A DNA stretch of 64,000 nt from Heterohyrax brucei (lineage: Eukaryota; Chordata; Mammalia; Hyracoidea; Procaviidae). Within the stretch, counting starts at the first letter, position 1; each line of letters opens with the position of its first letter. The notes beneath the pieces were generated by a model. It was not told the DNA's origin. It searched no databases and saw only the letters and a list, made by a program, of their open reading frames with translations. Of the stretch, positions 1 to 11,825 are shown in pieces. The position numbers were made by a program, and so were the translations under genes. The stretch lies in assembly GCA_028571685.1 (NCBI GenBank), contig CM053140.1:150211701-150275700 (forward strand). The letters are read 5' to 3'.

Positions 1-5
1 CAGTG

Positions 6-24
6 TTTTTTTTTTTTTTTTTTT
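6..24. repeat. Poly-T run
   Basis: A run of 19 T near the window edge. It could be the poly-A tail of a minus-strand retroposon whose body would follow, but I recognise no element in the next 600 bases. Treat it as a simple repeat. Confidence 0.8.
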
Positions 25-675
25 CTTTTCCATACCCACTGGAAGTAGAGACAAGGATGGAGCTTTGCATAGCACTTTAGAACAGTGACAATAACTAAAT
101 TTCAACTGATACCAATGTAAGCCCCAGACAGGGCAAAACTTAATATAGGGCTATAATCAAGTAGGTCCTTTTTTCCTAGCTTTTTAAATTTAAGATACAG
201 AAAAGATTTATTGAGCACTGCTCTATAAGGAGAGAGATGTTTTCCCTTTGTTCCAGCTTCTCTATGTGTATACTTTTAATTATTTTTAATTAACTCTTTA
301 AGTTGTTCCAGACATTGTAAATTCTCATTATTCTTTTTCAGCTTAGAGACTCATTTGTTTACTTTGTGTAATAAACCAGAAAATACAATACTATCCTTGA
401 ATAATAGAACAAAGCTTAACATCACAACATATTTTGATATTCCTAGACCGTTATTGATGTGCAAGAACTACATGTGGTACCTGGCTGACAGCACCAGAGA
501 CTTCAGACCTTAGATGACCCGATACTTACTGACGACTTCATTCATTCAGTAAGTACTTGTTAAGTACCCACCACTGCCATGTGCTGATCAGCTTGTGGTG
601 AATAAAACACGTGCAGGTATCTCCACTGAGATTCAGAGAGGAATAACTTCTCCTTGTTAGTTAGAGTTATTAATC
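25..675. other. Unassigned AT-rich DNA
   Basis: No gene or clear mobile element is visible. Bases 535-610 (cattcattcagtaagtactt and following) resemble the 3' end of an ancient L2/MIR-age repeat read on the minus strand, but the match is too weak to call. Confidence 0.5.
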
Positions 676-854
676 TCAGTGTCACTCAGTCAATTCTGAC
701 TCCTAGCTCCCCATAGGACACGGTGGAACTGCCCCACAGGGTTTCCAAGGCTGTAATCTTGGCATATCTTTTTCCTGCAAAATGGCTGGTAGGTTCCACA
801 TGCCCATCTTTTAGCTGGTATCGAGCATTTTAACTAATACACCACCAGGGCTCT
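676..854 (-). mobile_element. AfroSINE, long variant
   Basis: Read on the minus strand, the tRNA-like 5' part lies at the right end (ggagccctggtgg-like) and the tail box at the left (agtcaattctgact). The middle carries the extra segment seen in the long subtype, including the phrases ggctgtaatctt and tttttcctgcaaaatggctgg. Nearly full length, but heavily mutated. Confidence 0.8.
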
Positions 855-1350
855 TTTGTCATTTCAGACTAGGGGTGAAATCACAATCTTACTGCTCCTA
901 GTCTCTGGATTGTTTCACTCTTCCCTGGTTGGCTTTACTACCTCTCCCATTAGCAATGTAACCAACTCCCCACATTCAATTCTCTATGTTTTAGCAATTC
1001 TCAATGACTTTTTTCTCCCCGAATGGACCCTAATACACAAACACACAGTGTATTTAGTGTTTCTGGATTAATATGGTTGTGTACTAATGGGGTGTCCACG
1101 AAGCAAAGCTCCAAGTTTTGTTATGTGAAAAGCAACTGCAAGTAGATTTTTCTAGTTTATACCTCACATTCCTCATGATTACAACTCTTTTAACCAAGAA
1201 ACAAGAACTCACTTCTGTAGCCTACTCCAAAACTTTTGTGGTTGGGAAGATGGGATGACTGAATGGAAAGACACAAAGACAAAAAATAAAGATAACAACT
1301 GTAATAATCAGGAGCCAAGGTTACAATTCTTTTGCAACATACTTCAGTCA
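855..1350. other. No feature recognised
   Basis: AT-rich sequence with no recognisable element. A short open frame at 856-1071 starts at the edge of the neighbouring SINE and shows no domain, so I do not call it a gene. Confidence 0.5.
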
Positions 1351-1511
1351 GGAAACCCTGTTGGCATGGTGGTTAAGTGCTATGGCTGCTAACCAAATGG
1401 TCAGCAGTTTGAATCTGCCAGGTGCTCCTTGAAAACTACCAGGTAGCTCTCCTCTGTCCTATAGTGTCACTATGAGTTGGAATTGACTTGACAGCAGTGT
1501 GTTTGGTTTGA
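1351..1511 (+). mobile_element. AfroSINE, full length
   Basis: Begins ggaaaccctgttggcatggt and continues with the tRNA-like promoter part (ggttaagtgctatggctgc, then cagcagtttgaatctgcc as the B-box region). It ends in the tail box cactatgagttggaattgac followed by a gtttggtttg tail. Confidence 0.9.
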
Positions 1512-1883
1512 CTGGTTTTATAGCTCAGTCATTGAAGGCAATCTGAGAGCATGTTTTCCATGTAACGATAATTTAACAAATACTCTTGAAAAAAAAAGCG
1601 CTTAGTCCAGAAACTGGTAGACATTTTATTGCACATCTGAATAGTGTAAGCTTGTACTAAGTATAAAAAAATATATACATTTTGGATATTAAACACGGTC
1701 TATACATTACAAAGAAAAAGATCTTGAAAGAACGAAAGTTCCAAAAAAATAAAGAAATGTCCCCATTTATCTTATCTGCTGTGAAACATAGAGTTAAAAA
1801 TATGAAATGGAATTTTAAAGTTCCTGATTAAGCAAGTAGTTAATTCATTATTCTAAGTTGTCTGTAACTTCATCTAGTACCTG
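1512..1883. other. No feature recognised
   Basis: AT-rich sequence without recognisable element structure or a credible reading frame. Confidence 0.45.
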
Positions 1884-1919
1884 TGAATTGAAAGCAACTC
1901 AATGGCACCTAGCAACAAC
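1884..1919 (+). repeat. Short RTE/SINE 3'-end fragment
   Basis: The end box (caactcaatggcacctagc followed by aacaac) matches the extreme 3' end of the RTE copies elsewhere in the window. Only about 36 bases are present, immediately left of a minus-strand SINE. Confidence 0.55.
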
Positions 1920-2084
1920 TAAGCCCACACCCGAATCTATTGCAGATGAGTTGATTCTCACTCATTTAACTCTATAGGACCAAGTCTAACTGCTCCATGG
2001 TATCCAAGAAGCCCTGGTGGATTCAAACTGCTGACGTTTTGGATAGCAGCCATAGCATTTAAAGCCTATGCCACCAGAGTGTCT
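1920..2084 (-). mobile_element. AfroSINE
   Basis: Minus-strand copy. The tail box lies at the left (gagttgattctcactca) and the tRNA-like head at the right (agcagccatagcatttaaag, then ccaccagagtgtct). Diverged but close to full length. Confidence 0.8.
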
Positions 2085-2910
2085 ATAAAAATGACAACAG
2101 CATTCTGAATTTCATTTACAGTAAACAGAATTAAATTTTCTTCATATATTCTTTTCTCAAACCTATACTTTTATCTTATTTGAAAGTAATATTAATATAT
2201 GTTTTTAAGTTGCTTTCCATTTTTTAAAAATGGTTTAAATAACTACAAAGTATTAGTTTGTAATCCTCCTAACACAAAATACTTTTTATTGATTTTTTTA
2301 AAGAATATTTAAAAATATTTCTTAATTTTGAAGCAAATTTTCACCTGTTAATAATTTTAAAGTAACCTAAGTTGTTAAAATTATATTGTTTCTATTATTT
2401 TTTCTGTTCAAATGTTTCTTTTAATGTAAGCCTGCTAATTTATAAATAATTATATTCATGACATCATAGTCCTTTCTTACATGATGAGAATATTAAAAAT
2501 AATAAAAGAATTGTATGAATGTGTTTTGAATCTCTGTTATTTCATTTACAACATTTTATAAGTAAGCCTTTCCAATGCATAGTTTAAAAACACTCACTGA
2601 CAAAAAAAAAAGAAAATTACATATCTCCAGAAGGGAAAGTTGAGTTTTTTGAGTACTTGTGCTTCAAGAAACCTCAAAGCTACTATTAAATTGCATGAAT
2701 TTCTTGTAATCACCATTTAAGGGTTATGCTGGCATGTATAGCATCATTTATGGATTTGTTTCTCTGTATGTGTAGATGTGCCAAATCCAAATGGATATAA
2801 AAGTAGCCAATTTTGACAGTTACAGGCCTTTGTTCACATCACTAGGCAGCATTGTTGAGATGGATGCTATAATGTAAAAATACTTAGAACCTTTGAAATA
2901 CCTTATTGAC
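2085..2910. other. Very AT-rich unassigned DNA
   Basis: Long A/T-rich tracts with no recognisable element and no credible open frame. Confidence 0.45.
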
Positions 2911-3418
2911 TATCATAGATTGAATTGTGTCCCCCCCAAATATGTGTAGTCATGTGCCTGGGCCATGATTCTCTATATTCTATGATTGTCCTCCATTTTG
3001 AGATTTTGCTTTGCTGTATGTTAAAGGATTGGGGTAGGACTGTAAATCCCTTCATAGGATTACCTCCCTGCTCCACTGTAAAGGAAGTTTTCCTTGAGTA
3101 TGGCTTGCCCCATCATTAATCCTTTCTTCCCACAAGAGGTAAAAAGAAAGGGAAGCAAGCAGAGAATTGGGAATCTCACACCATCAAGAAAGCTGCACAC
3201 CCTTCAGACCTGAGGTTCCTGCCCCAAGGTGTTCCCTGGACAAAGACTGATGCCATACTGGACTTTCCTCCAGTGCTGACAAGGGGGAAACCTTCCCCTG
3301 GAGCTGACATCCTGAATGTGTACTTGTAGCCTACTGGACTGTGTAAGAATAAACTTTCCTCTGTTAAAGCCATCCACTCGTGGTATTTCTGTTAGAGCAG
3401 CACAAGCTGACTAAAACA
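2911..3418 (+). mobile_element. Solo LTR-like element, copy 1
   Basis: One of several copies of a roughly 0.5-kb family that begins near gattgaattgtgtcccccc and ends in gactaaaaca. An AATAAA signal follows gtgtaag near 3349, as expected for the R region of an LTR, and it is followed by the shared phrase ccactcgtggtatttctgtt. Size, terminal sequences and the polyadenylation signal suggest a MaLR/ERVL-type solo LTR. The exact family name is not established here. Confidence 0.65.
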
Positions 3419-3488
3419 CTGGCTGAAGCTGATACACTACAATGGTGGTTGGAATTAGCATCAATAATAAAATGATCTTACAGTACTG

Positions 3489-3700
3489 ACCTAGTTGCTA
3501 TCAAATTGATTCTGACACGTGGTGATCCCATGTGTGTCAGAGTAGACTTGTGCTATGTGGCATCTTCAGTACCTAATTTTTTGGAAGCAGATCACCAGGC
3601 CTTTTTTTTTTTTTTTTTGAGGTTCTTCTGGATGGAACCCAACCTCCAACCTTTTGGTTAGCAGCCAAATAAGTTAACAGTTTGTACCACCTGTGGATTC
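3489..3700 (-). mobile_element. AfroSINE, variant middle
   Basis: Minus-strand copy with tail box at left (atcaaattgattctgaca), middle phrase ttggaagcagatcaccaggc, an internal run of 17 T at 3602-3618, and head at right (ccttttggttagcagcc). The internal T-run differs from the other copies. Confidence 0.75.
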
Positions 3701-4089
3701 TACTTAGAATGCTAACGGACTTAAATAATGCTGATTATGCTGGCTCACTGGCTGGCTGTATGACCACAGATATAGTTCCAGCATCATCCCTGTACTAATA
3801 TAACCAATCTCATCTACATAATGCATTTGTTCAAACCATCATTTGTTTATTCATTTATTGAGTACTCATTAATGCTTACTGTATGCAATACAGTGGTAAG
3901 ACTAGAGATAATGACATGAAAGTCATACTACCTACCCTTAGGAAACATAGAGGTCAACAAAAGATACTAATAATTGAACTTTTTTGAAATATTAGCAAGC
4001 ACAATGCCACTTTGATGACAGTCCCAAGTGAGGGTACTTCAATCACTTCATATGGGTGTGAATATTGAATAATAAAGACGGAGACAAGT
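3701..4089. other. Unassigned; possible L2/MIR remnant
   Basis: No gene. Bases 3845-3935 (ttcatttattgagtactcat and following) resemble an ancient L2/MIR-age element on the minus strand, at low confidence. Confidence 0.4.
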
Positions 4090-4475
4090 GAAGAACTGAT
4101 ACATTAGAACTGTGATATTAGCAAAAAAATACTGAATGTACTATGGACTTCAAAAAGAATGAACGAATCAGTTTTGCAGGACGTACAGCCAGGAGGCGCT
4201 TTAGAAGTAAGGGTGGCAAAGCTTTGTCTTGCTTCCTTTGGATATGTTATCAAGGAGGGACCAGTCTCAGAAGGACATCAGGTTTGGAAAAATAGTAAGT
4301 TAGCAAAAAAGAGAGTCCTCAATCAAATGGACTTTCGTAGTGGCTATGACAAAGGGCTTAAACACAGCAATAATTGTGAAGATGGTGGAGAACTGGGGAA
4401 CATTTTGTTCTGTAGTACAAAAGTTTTCTGTGATTGGAAGCCAATCCAACTGGCAAGGTCACAGACTTAATTGTT
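4090..4475 (+). mobile_element. RTE/BovB-type LINE, 3' fragment
   Basis: Encodes the degraded C-terminal region that follows the reverse transcriptase in RTE elements. The frame at 4159-4470 contains remnants such as LQDVQPG (consensus-like LEDVQ.EC) and a region matching LC..FG..I..GP, and it ends just before the gttgtt-type tail. It meets the next RTE copy tail to tail. Confidence 0.75.
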
Positions 4476-7400
4476 GTTACTGTTGTTAGGTGCCTTAGAA
4501 TTCTTTCTCACTCACAGCGACCCTCTGAACAACAGAATGACACTCTATCCTGTCTTGCTTCATGCCCACAATTTGTTTTTATGCTTAAACACATTGTTGA
4601 AGCCATTGGGTCAATCCATTTCCTAGAAGGTCTTCTTTTTTGCTGACACTTGCATGTCATGCTAAGCATGATGTCCTTCTCCAGGGATTGATCCCTCCTG
4701 ACAACATGTCCAAGGTGTGTAAGACAAAGTCTCTCTCTCCTTGCTTCCAAGGAGTGCTCTGGTTATAGTTCTTCCAAAACACATCTGTTTGTCCTTTTGG
4801 CAGTCCATGGTATGTTCAATATTCTTCTCCAACACCACAATTCAAAGGTGTCAGTTCTTCTGTCTTCCTTATCCACTGTCATCACCATGTGATGCGATCA
4901 AAAATATGATGACTTGAGTCTTCATGGTAATATCTTTATTTGTCAAAACTGTAAAGGGGTCCTTTGCAGCAGATTTTCCCATAGCAATGTACCTTTTCTT
5001 TTTCTGACTGATACTTCCATGGGCTTTGATTTTGGAATTAAGTAAAATAAAATATTTGACAACCTCAATCCTTTCTCCATTTATCATGATGTTGCTTACA
5101 AGTCCAGTTGTGAGGATTTTTGTTTTTGTGATGTTGAGGTGCAACCCATACTGAAGCTTTTTCTTTGATCTTCACCAGTGTTTCAAATCCTCTTTAATTT
5201 CAGCAAGCAACCTTGTGTTATCTCCACAACACAGGTTATTAATGAATCTTCTTCCAGTGCCTCATTCTTCTTCACATAGTCCAGCTTGTCAATCTATTGC
5301 GTCAATCCATTTCCTAGAAAGTCTTCTTTTTTGCTGACACTTGTTCTTTACTAAGCATGATGTCCTTCCTTCATCAGGGATTGATCCCTTGTGACAACAT
5401 GTCCAAGGTATGTAAGACAAAGTCTCTCCATCCTTGCTTCCAAAGAGCATTCTGGTTATAGATACAGATTGGATATTATGCATACAGATTAAAATGGAAT
5501 AGTGAAAAGATACAATCCTGACACACACTATGCAGTGTCCCCTCATTCTGTTGCACAACTGTCTCTTGATCCATGTACAGATTCCTCATGAGCACAGTTA
5601 AGTGTTCTGGAATTCCCATTCTCTGCAGCGTTATCCATAATTTGTTATGATCCACACTGTCAAATGCCTCTGCATAGTCAATGAAACACAGGTAAATATC
5701 TTTCTAGTTTCTCTGCTTTCAGCCAAGATACATCTGACATCAGCAATGATATCCCTGGTGCCTCATCCTCTTCTGAATTCAGTTTGAATTTCTGGTAGCT
5801 CGCTGTCATACACTGTTGCAGTTACTTTTGAATGATCTTTAGCAAAATTTTACTTGCCTGTGATATTAATAACACTATTTGATAATTTCCATATTTGGTT
5901 AGGTGACATTCCTCTGGAATATAAATATTGATCTCTTCCAGTGGGTTGGCCAGGTAGCTACATATTAAATTTCTTGGCATATGTGAGTGAGCACTTCCAG
6001 GGCTGCATCCATTTGTTGAAACATTTCAGTTGATACTCCATTAATTCCTGAAGCCTTGTTTTTCACCAATGCCTTCAATGCAGCTTTGAATTTTTTCTTT
6101 ATTATCGTCAGTTCCTGATCATATGCGACCTTTTGAAATGACTGAACATCAACCAGTTCTTTCTGGTATATTGACTCTGTGTATTCCTTCCATCTTCTTT
6201 TGATGCTACCTGAGTCATTTAATATTTTCCCTGCAGAATCCTTGACTGTTGCAATTTGAGGCTTGAAGATTCAGTACTTTCAGCTTGAGAAATGCAGAGT
6301 GTTTTCTTTCCTTTTGGTTTTCTACCTCCAGATCTTCACACATTTTGTTATAATACTTTAGTCTTTTTGAGCCACCCTTTGAAATCTTTCAGTTCTTTTA
6401 CTTTCTCGTTTCTTCCTTCTGCTTTAGTGGGTTGACATTCAAGAACAAATTTCAGAGGCTCTTTTGACATCCAACTTGTCCTTTTCTTTCTTTCTTACCT
6501 TTTTAATGATTTTTTACCTGGCCCTCAGCCGTTAGTGTTCAGTGCATCAGATCTCTCCTTGAGACAGTCTCTAAACTCTGGGGGTATATACTCAAGGTCA
6601 TACTTTGACTCTTGTGGGCTTTTGCTGATTCTCTTCAGTTTCAATTTGAACTTGCATATGAGCAATTGATAGTGTGTACCTTAGTCATCACCTGATCTTG
6701 TTTTGACTGATAAAATTGAGCTTTTTCCATCATTTCTTTCCACAGATCTAGTTGACTGAATTTGTGTGTATTCCATCCGGTGAGGTCCATGTATATAGCC
6801 ACCATTTATGTTGTTGAAAAACGGCATTTGCAAGAAGTTGTTGTTCTTACAAAATGTCATCATGTGATCTCCAGCATCATTTCTATTACCAGGACCATAT
6901 TTTCCAACTACCGATCCTTCTTTGTTTTCAGCTTCTACATCCAATCACCAGTAATTATCAGTGAATTTTGGACTGCAGAAGCTGGTAAATATCTTCAATT
7001 TCTTCATCTTTGACCTTAGTAGTGTGTGCATAAATCTGAATAATAGTTGTATTAACTGGTTTTCCTCATAGGCATATTGATATTACCCTATTACTGACAG
7101 CATTGTACTTCGGGACAGATCTTAAAATGTTCGTTTTGATGATGAATGCGATACCATTCCTTTTCAAGTTTTCATTCCTGGCATAGTAGACCATATGATT
7201 ATCTTATTCAAAATGGCCAATGCTAGTCCATTTCATCTCAGTAATGTTTAGGATATTAATATTTATGCATTCCATTTCATTTTTCAAGATTTCCTGTTTT
7301 CCTAGATTCATACTATGTACATTCCACATTCTGATTATTAATGAATTCTTGCAGCCATGTCTTCTCATTTTGAGTTTTGACACATCAGTTCCAAAACTTG

Positions 7401-7747
7401 TACTCAGTCCATGTTATTAAGGTCACCTCTACTTTGAGGAGGCAGCTTTTCCACAGTTGTCTCTCAAGTGTCTTCAAAGCTGGGGGATCGATTTTCTGGC
7501 ACCATATCTGACAATGTTATGCTGCTTTTCATAAGGTTTTCCCTGGCTAATTCTTTTCAGAAGTAGACTGTTGAGTCCCGTCTTCGTAATCTGTCTTAGT
7601 CTGGAAGCTGAGCTGAAACTGCCCTCCATGAGTGACTGGTGGCATTTGAATACTGGTGACATGGCTTCCAGCATCACAGCAGCACACGAACCTCCACAGT
7701 GCAACAAGCTGGCAGACAAGCAGGGAATGTCCCTCCATGTGTTTTGG
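4466..7747 (-). pseudogene. Near-full-length RTE LINE, degraded
   Basis: Read on the minus strand this runs from the 5' end (near 7747) through an apurinic endonuclease-like region (about 7560-6650), the reverse transcriptase region (about 6200-4870) and the C-terminal part to the 3' tail at 4466. Small open frames remain at 4869-5144 and 6681-6944, with many frameshifts between them. The position of the YADD catalytic motif (about 5215-5226) reads CGDN, so the polymerase is dead. A segment of about 160 bases (4611-4768) recurs inside the element at 5302-5461. RTE elements encode one protein with endonuclease then reverse transcriptase, and that order is kept here. Confidence 0.85.
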
Positions 7748-7749
7748 GG

Positions 7750-8218
7750 GGTACTTGGCTTGAACTGTGTCCCCCCAAAATGTGTATAGCAATGTGGCTT
7801 GGCCATGATTCCTAGTATTGTATGATGTTCCTATAAATTGTAAATCCTGTCTTTATGATGTTAATAACAGATTATGGGCAGCAGCTGTGTTAGCAAGGCA
7901 GGATACGGTCTGTAAGACTGTGTTGTGCTTTGAGGCAATCTTTTGGGATATAAAAGAAAGAAGCTAGCAGAGAGATTCAGGCGACCTCCTACCACCAGGA
8001 AGGAAGCAAAGCTGGAAGCACAGCACACCCTTTGGGAAGGACCCGAGGTCCCCGCACCTCGGAAGCTCCCAGTCCTGGGCAAGACTGCTGACAGGACCTT
8101 CCTCCACAGCCAAGAAAGAGAAAGACTTCCCTGGGCCTAAATTTGGACTTGTAGCCTATGGAACTGTGAGAGAATAAAATTTCTCTTTTAGAGAAGCACC
8201 AGGTGGCTAAAATAGACA
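7750..8218 (+). mobile_element. Solo LTR-like element, copy 2
   Basis: Same family as the element at 2911. It begins at gaactgtgtccccccaaaat and contains the LTR body phrase gcagagagattcaggcgacc. An AATAAA signal lies near 8174, and the end gctaaaatagaca is comparable to the TG...CA ends of the family. The conserved segment after the AATAAA (ccactcgtggtatttctgtt in other copies) is missing. It abuts the 5' end of the minus-strand RTE. Confidence 0.65.
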
Positions 8219-9694
8219 ACTAACACAAAAATAATAAAAAAATTATTGAAATTCAGATCAAGATGGAGTAAAAATCACAGGATTTGCCTTTTGTTTAATA
8301 CAACTAAAATATCAGACAGAATATGTGAAATGGTAGTTTTCAGATATTAGACATTAAGTAAGGGGAGAAAAGTCTCTGAGAGAGATGAAACAAAGAAAGT
8401 AAGTTTAGGGCTTTGTGAAGAGGCCCAGATTAGAGAGGAGAGACGTAGGCAGAGACTGGCATGCACTGAGGAGACAGAGCTGGTAGTCTGGGAGAGCCAG
8501 TGCAGCTAAACACCGTGTGACAGAGGACCGAGGCAGGCACACAGAGGTATCTGGAGGAGCATCATAAAGAGAATTCATGGGAAGTCTGCAGGTAACATCA
8601 ATCTTCATGGAGTAAGACTGATTATATTTCCCTTGTGATCAGGAGAAAAGCAAGAATTCTGTAACCACTTCCATTCAGCAGCACATTAAAGCTTCCAGCC
8701 AGAGCAAATAAGCAAGAAAAAATAGGGTGGAGAAACATTAGAAATATAAAAGGAACTAATAAATGTGTTTATTAATATTGAGCAATATTAGATCAATATA
8801 TAAAAATTGTTTTCCTACATACTAGCAATATTTGTAAATAAAGTTAAAAATAAGGGTAAAAAATGATAAAATTAATTTTATCTGTTAATAAAATTAAAAT
8901 ACCATAAAAATATGAAATAGTGATAAATCTAACAAATTATGTTAGGCTTACTAACTGAAAGCTAAACAAAAATGTTGGAAGAAATTATGAACTTGAATAA
9001 ATGCAGTAATATACTACACTTACAGACTGTAAGATGCAATATTTCTCTATAGATTCAATGCAATCTTAATCAAAGTCCCAGCAAGCAGTTTTTAAAGAAC
9101 TTGAGAATTAAATACTAACATTGTTTGGAAGAGCAAATGATCTAGAACACTCACAGCAACTTATAAAATGCAGAACAAAAAGAATTTACAACACCTGATT
9201 TTAATAAAACATTATGAAGATAAAATAATTACAGCAATGTTGTACTGTCATATGGAGAAAAGTTGATCAATGAACAAAAAAGAGAATGTAAGAATTAGAT
9301 CACACTTATAGTCAATTCAATTTTTATAAAGTTACCAGGAAAGTTCAATGGAAAAATAATAATATTTTTAAAATATGGTGTTGGGTCAATTACACAATCA
9401 TATTACCATTTAAACAAATCAAAACACTCTTCTTACCTCACCCCATATGTGAAAATTAACATGAAATGTTTCATACACCTAACTCTGGAAAACTTCTAGA
9501 AGACAACATAAGAGAAAAAGACAATTGACTTCGAGTCTGAAAACCTTTTTTTTAACACAACATCATAAAAAGAAATAAATCAATGAGTTGAAATACATCA
9601 TTTTTTTTAATTATGCTCTTCAAAAGGCTCTGGCATAAAATCTGGGAGAAAATATTTGCAAAACATATCTGTGCAGTAAAGTATTAACTTTACT

Positions 9695-10232
9695 CAAAGA
9701 AGGGATTGGCTCTGTGGCCCTGTCTTGGGTAAACTCTAAGCTCTTTAAATGTCCTGCCTGATAGAATTGTCTTAGCCTGGATGCCTTGAACCACACCAGA
9801 GAGTCTATGATAACAGTGTCAGTTGTGATGGTGTCCTCAGACCTTGGAAAATATTAGCTTGACTTATAGAGGTGCTAAAGACTAAGATCAGACACCTGGA
9901 CTATCAGTCATGTCCACATGGCCAAACGCCAATAAAACTCGAGATGCCAAAGCTCAGGTGAACTTTTCTGCTTTGCAATAATCCATGCATATTGTCACAG
10001 ACTATTGCTGAGGGAAATAAGCACTATATTTCTTCAGTAAAATAGACCCTTTCTTGGATGCTATGTGCCTTTTTCTGTTGCTGATTTTAATCTGTATTCT
10101 TTCAAAGTAATAAATAACAACCATGACTGTAAGAACTTTGCTGAATTCTGTGAATTCTTCTAGCAAATTATTGAACCAGAGAATGTTCTTAGAGACCTCC
10201 TGAACTTGTAATATCCAACAAAACACTTGTGT
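9695..10232 (+). mobile_element. LTR-like insertion in old L1
   Basis: The L1 match stops near 9690 and resumes near 10240. The intervening 0.54 kb has LTR-like content, including caataaaactcgagatgcca and ctttgctgaattctgtgaat. It resembles the end of an endogenous retroviral LTR, but I cannot assign a family or show a target-site duplication. Confidence 0.4.
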
Positions 10233-10604
10233 CTAGAATATATACAGAATTCTATGTTTTAATAAGAAGAAGACAGTCACTCTCTAAAAGGTCAAAATAC
10301 TTAAACGGACACATCAAAGAAGATATATACATAGCAAATAATCGCTTGGAAACATACTCAGTTTCATTTGTCGTTAGGAAATAAAAACTGAAGCCACACT
10401 GGCTAAAATTAAAAAGACTGACCACACCAAGTGCTGGCAAGGATACGAAGGAACTAGAATTCTTGTACAATACTGGTAGGAATATAAAACAGTGTACTCT
10501 TGTTGGAAAACAGTCTGATGGTTTTCTGAAATGCTAAATATACAAATACCACATGACAAAGCTGTCCCATTCCAATTTACACAAGAGAAATAAAAGCATA
10601 TGTG

Positions 10605-11159
10605 GTCTGACAATTAAGTCTGTGAAATTAATTGTTCTAAGTGCTATCTTCCTCATTGCTGAATTATCACTATGGTCATCATTGACGTACTCCCCTTGGG
10701 AAGCTATGAACTGATGCCAGTGCCTAGTCCACCCTTGAAAGCAATTTTGGAACTCTTTCTGGAATGACCATTGTGCATGGTGGCAAGCTGGCAACTTCAC
10801 AAACGTCATTGTATCATTATCTGTGAGGGAGTTGTTAGCCAGTAAACAAATAACTGTATTGGAATACGCTCCCTGCTCTCCTTATCTGGTCCCCAGTGAC
10901 TTTTTTCTTTACCTGAAGATAAAGGGAATATTGAAAGGGAGACATTTTTTATGCTATTCAGGGCATCAAAGGTCATACGAGGACCATTCTGATGGCCATT
11001 CCATAAAAAGAGTTCCAAAATTACTTTGAAGGATGCCCTGGGCTCTGGCATCAGTCTATAGCGGCCCAAGGGGAGTACTTCAAAGGCGAACATGATGATA
11101 TTCAGCAATGGGGTATGCAACACTTTTCCTACGATCAGTTCACAAACTTAACTGTAGTC
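10605..11159 (+). mobile_element. Foldback mariner derivative, copy 1
   Basis: The left arm (10605 to about 10775) is the inverted copy of the right arm (about 10990 to 11159). Both carry the mariner-type end gacaattaagt.tgtgaa and the phrase tactccccttggg / cccaaggggagta. The centre keeps a transposase fragment, open at 10823-11029 on the plus strand. It contains VLEYAPCSPYLVPSDFFLY, the block around the third catalytic Asp of mariner transposases. The N-terminal half is absent, so the copy cannot move by itself. It is inserted in the old L1. Confidence 0.8.
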
Positions 11160-11174
11160 CTCCTGTGTCAAGAT

Positions 11175-11331
11175 AGAAACCCTCATGGTGTAGTGGGTCA
11201 AGTGCTACATCTGCTAACTGAACGTTCAGCAGTTCAAATCCTCCAGGCACTCCTTGGAAACTCTATGGGGTAGTTCTACTCTGACCTTTAGGGTTGCTGT
11301 GAGTTGGACCTGACTCAGTGGCAGTGAGTTT
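11175..11331 (+). mobile_element. AfroSINE, full length
   Basis: Starts agaaaccctcatggtgtagt and ends with tgctgtgagttggacctgac then a cagtgagttt tail. It lies 15 bases downstream of the foldback mariner, inside the old L1. Confidence 0.88.
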
Positions 11332-11825
11332 ATATCTGTATAAAGACTTTTACACAGATGTGCATAGCAGTTTTATTTATAATAGCCCCAAAGTACAAAC
11401 AATACAAATGTCCATCAACAGGTGAAAGGCTAAAAATTTTTTGTAAACCATGCAATGGAATACAATTTAGCAACAAAAAGGAATGAACTACTGGTGTACA
11501 CCTCAGCAGAGATGAATCAAAATAATTATGCTGAAGGAAAGAATCCAGAAATAAATGAGCACATATTTTATGATTCTATTTGCATAAAATTCTAGATGAT
11601 CCAAACTAATTTATCATGCCAGAAAGCAGATCACAGGTAGTCTGGGGATGTGGACGATGTGGGGAGAGAATAAGGACAGGAGCAATTACAAGAGACATGA
11701 GTAGACCTCTGTAGTGTCAAAACATGTATATTATCCTGATTGTCTTGATGGTTTTATAGGTGTATTCATATGTCAAAACTCATCAAGCTATAAACTCAAA
11801 ATGTATAACTGGGAAAAGAAATTAC

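Larger units (their letters stand above)
8262..11825 (+). mobile_element. Old L1 fragment (ORF2 end and 3' region)
   Basis: The sequence follows the C-terminal part of a mammalian L1 ORF2 and its 3' region. Recognisable stretches include 9030-9200 (ccctatagattcaatgcaat-like, then aatcaaagtcccagcaagca) and 10240-10604 (gacacatcaaagaagatata and ccacactggctaaaattaaa). The region 11337-11825 (tagcagttttatttataata, then gatgaatcaaaataattatg) belongs to the same element. No frame is intact. It is interrupted by an LTR-like block at about 9695-10232, a foldback mariner at 10605-11159 and an AfroSINE at 11175-11331, so it is older than all three. Confidence 0.7.

Noticed and set aside
1351-1511. tRNA-like head of a SINE considered as a tRNA gene
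   Set aside because: It is followed by the SINE body and tail, is mutated, and is one of many interspersed copies.
3602-3618. T-run as a separate poly-A tail insertion
   Set aside because: It lies within a continuous SINE match with no element on either side. More likely microsatellite growth.
10823-11029. Mariner transposase fragment as a domesticated gene
   Set aside because: Only the C-terminal catalytic block remains, lying between inverted arms, with no N-terminal DNA-binding region.
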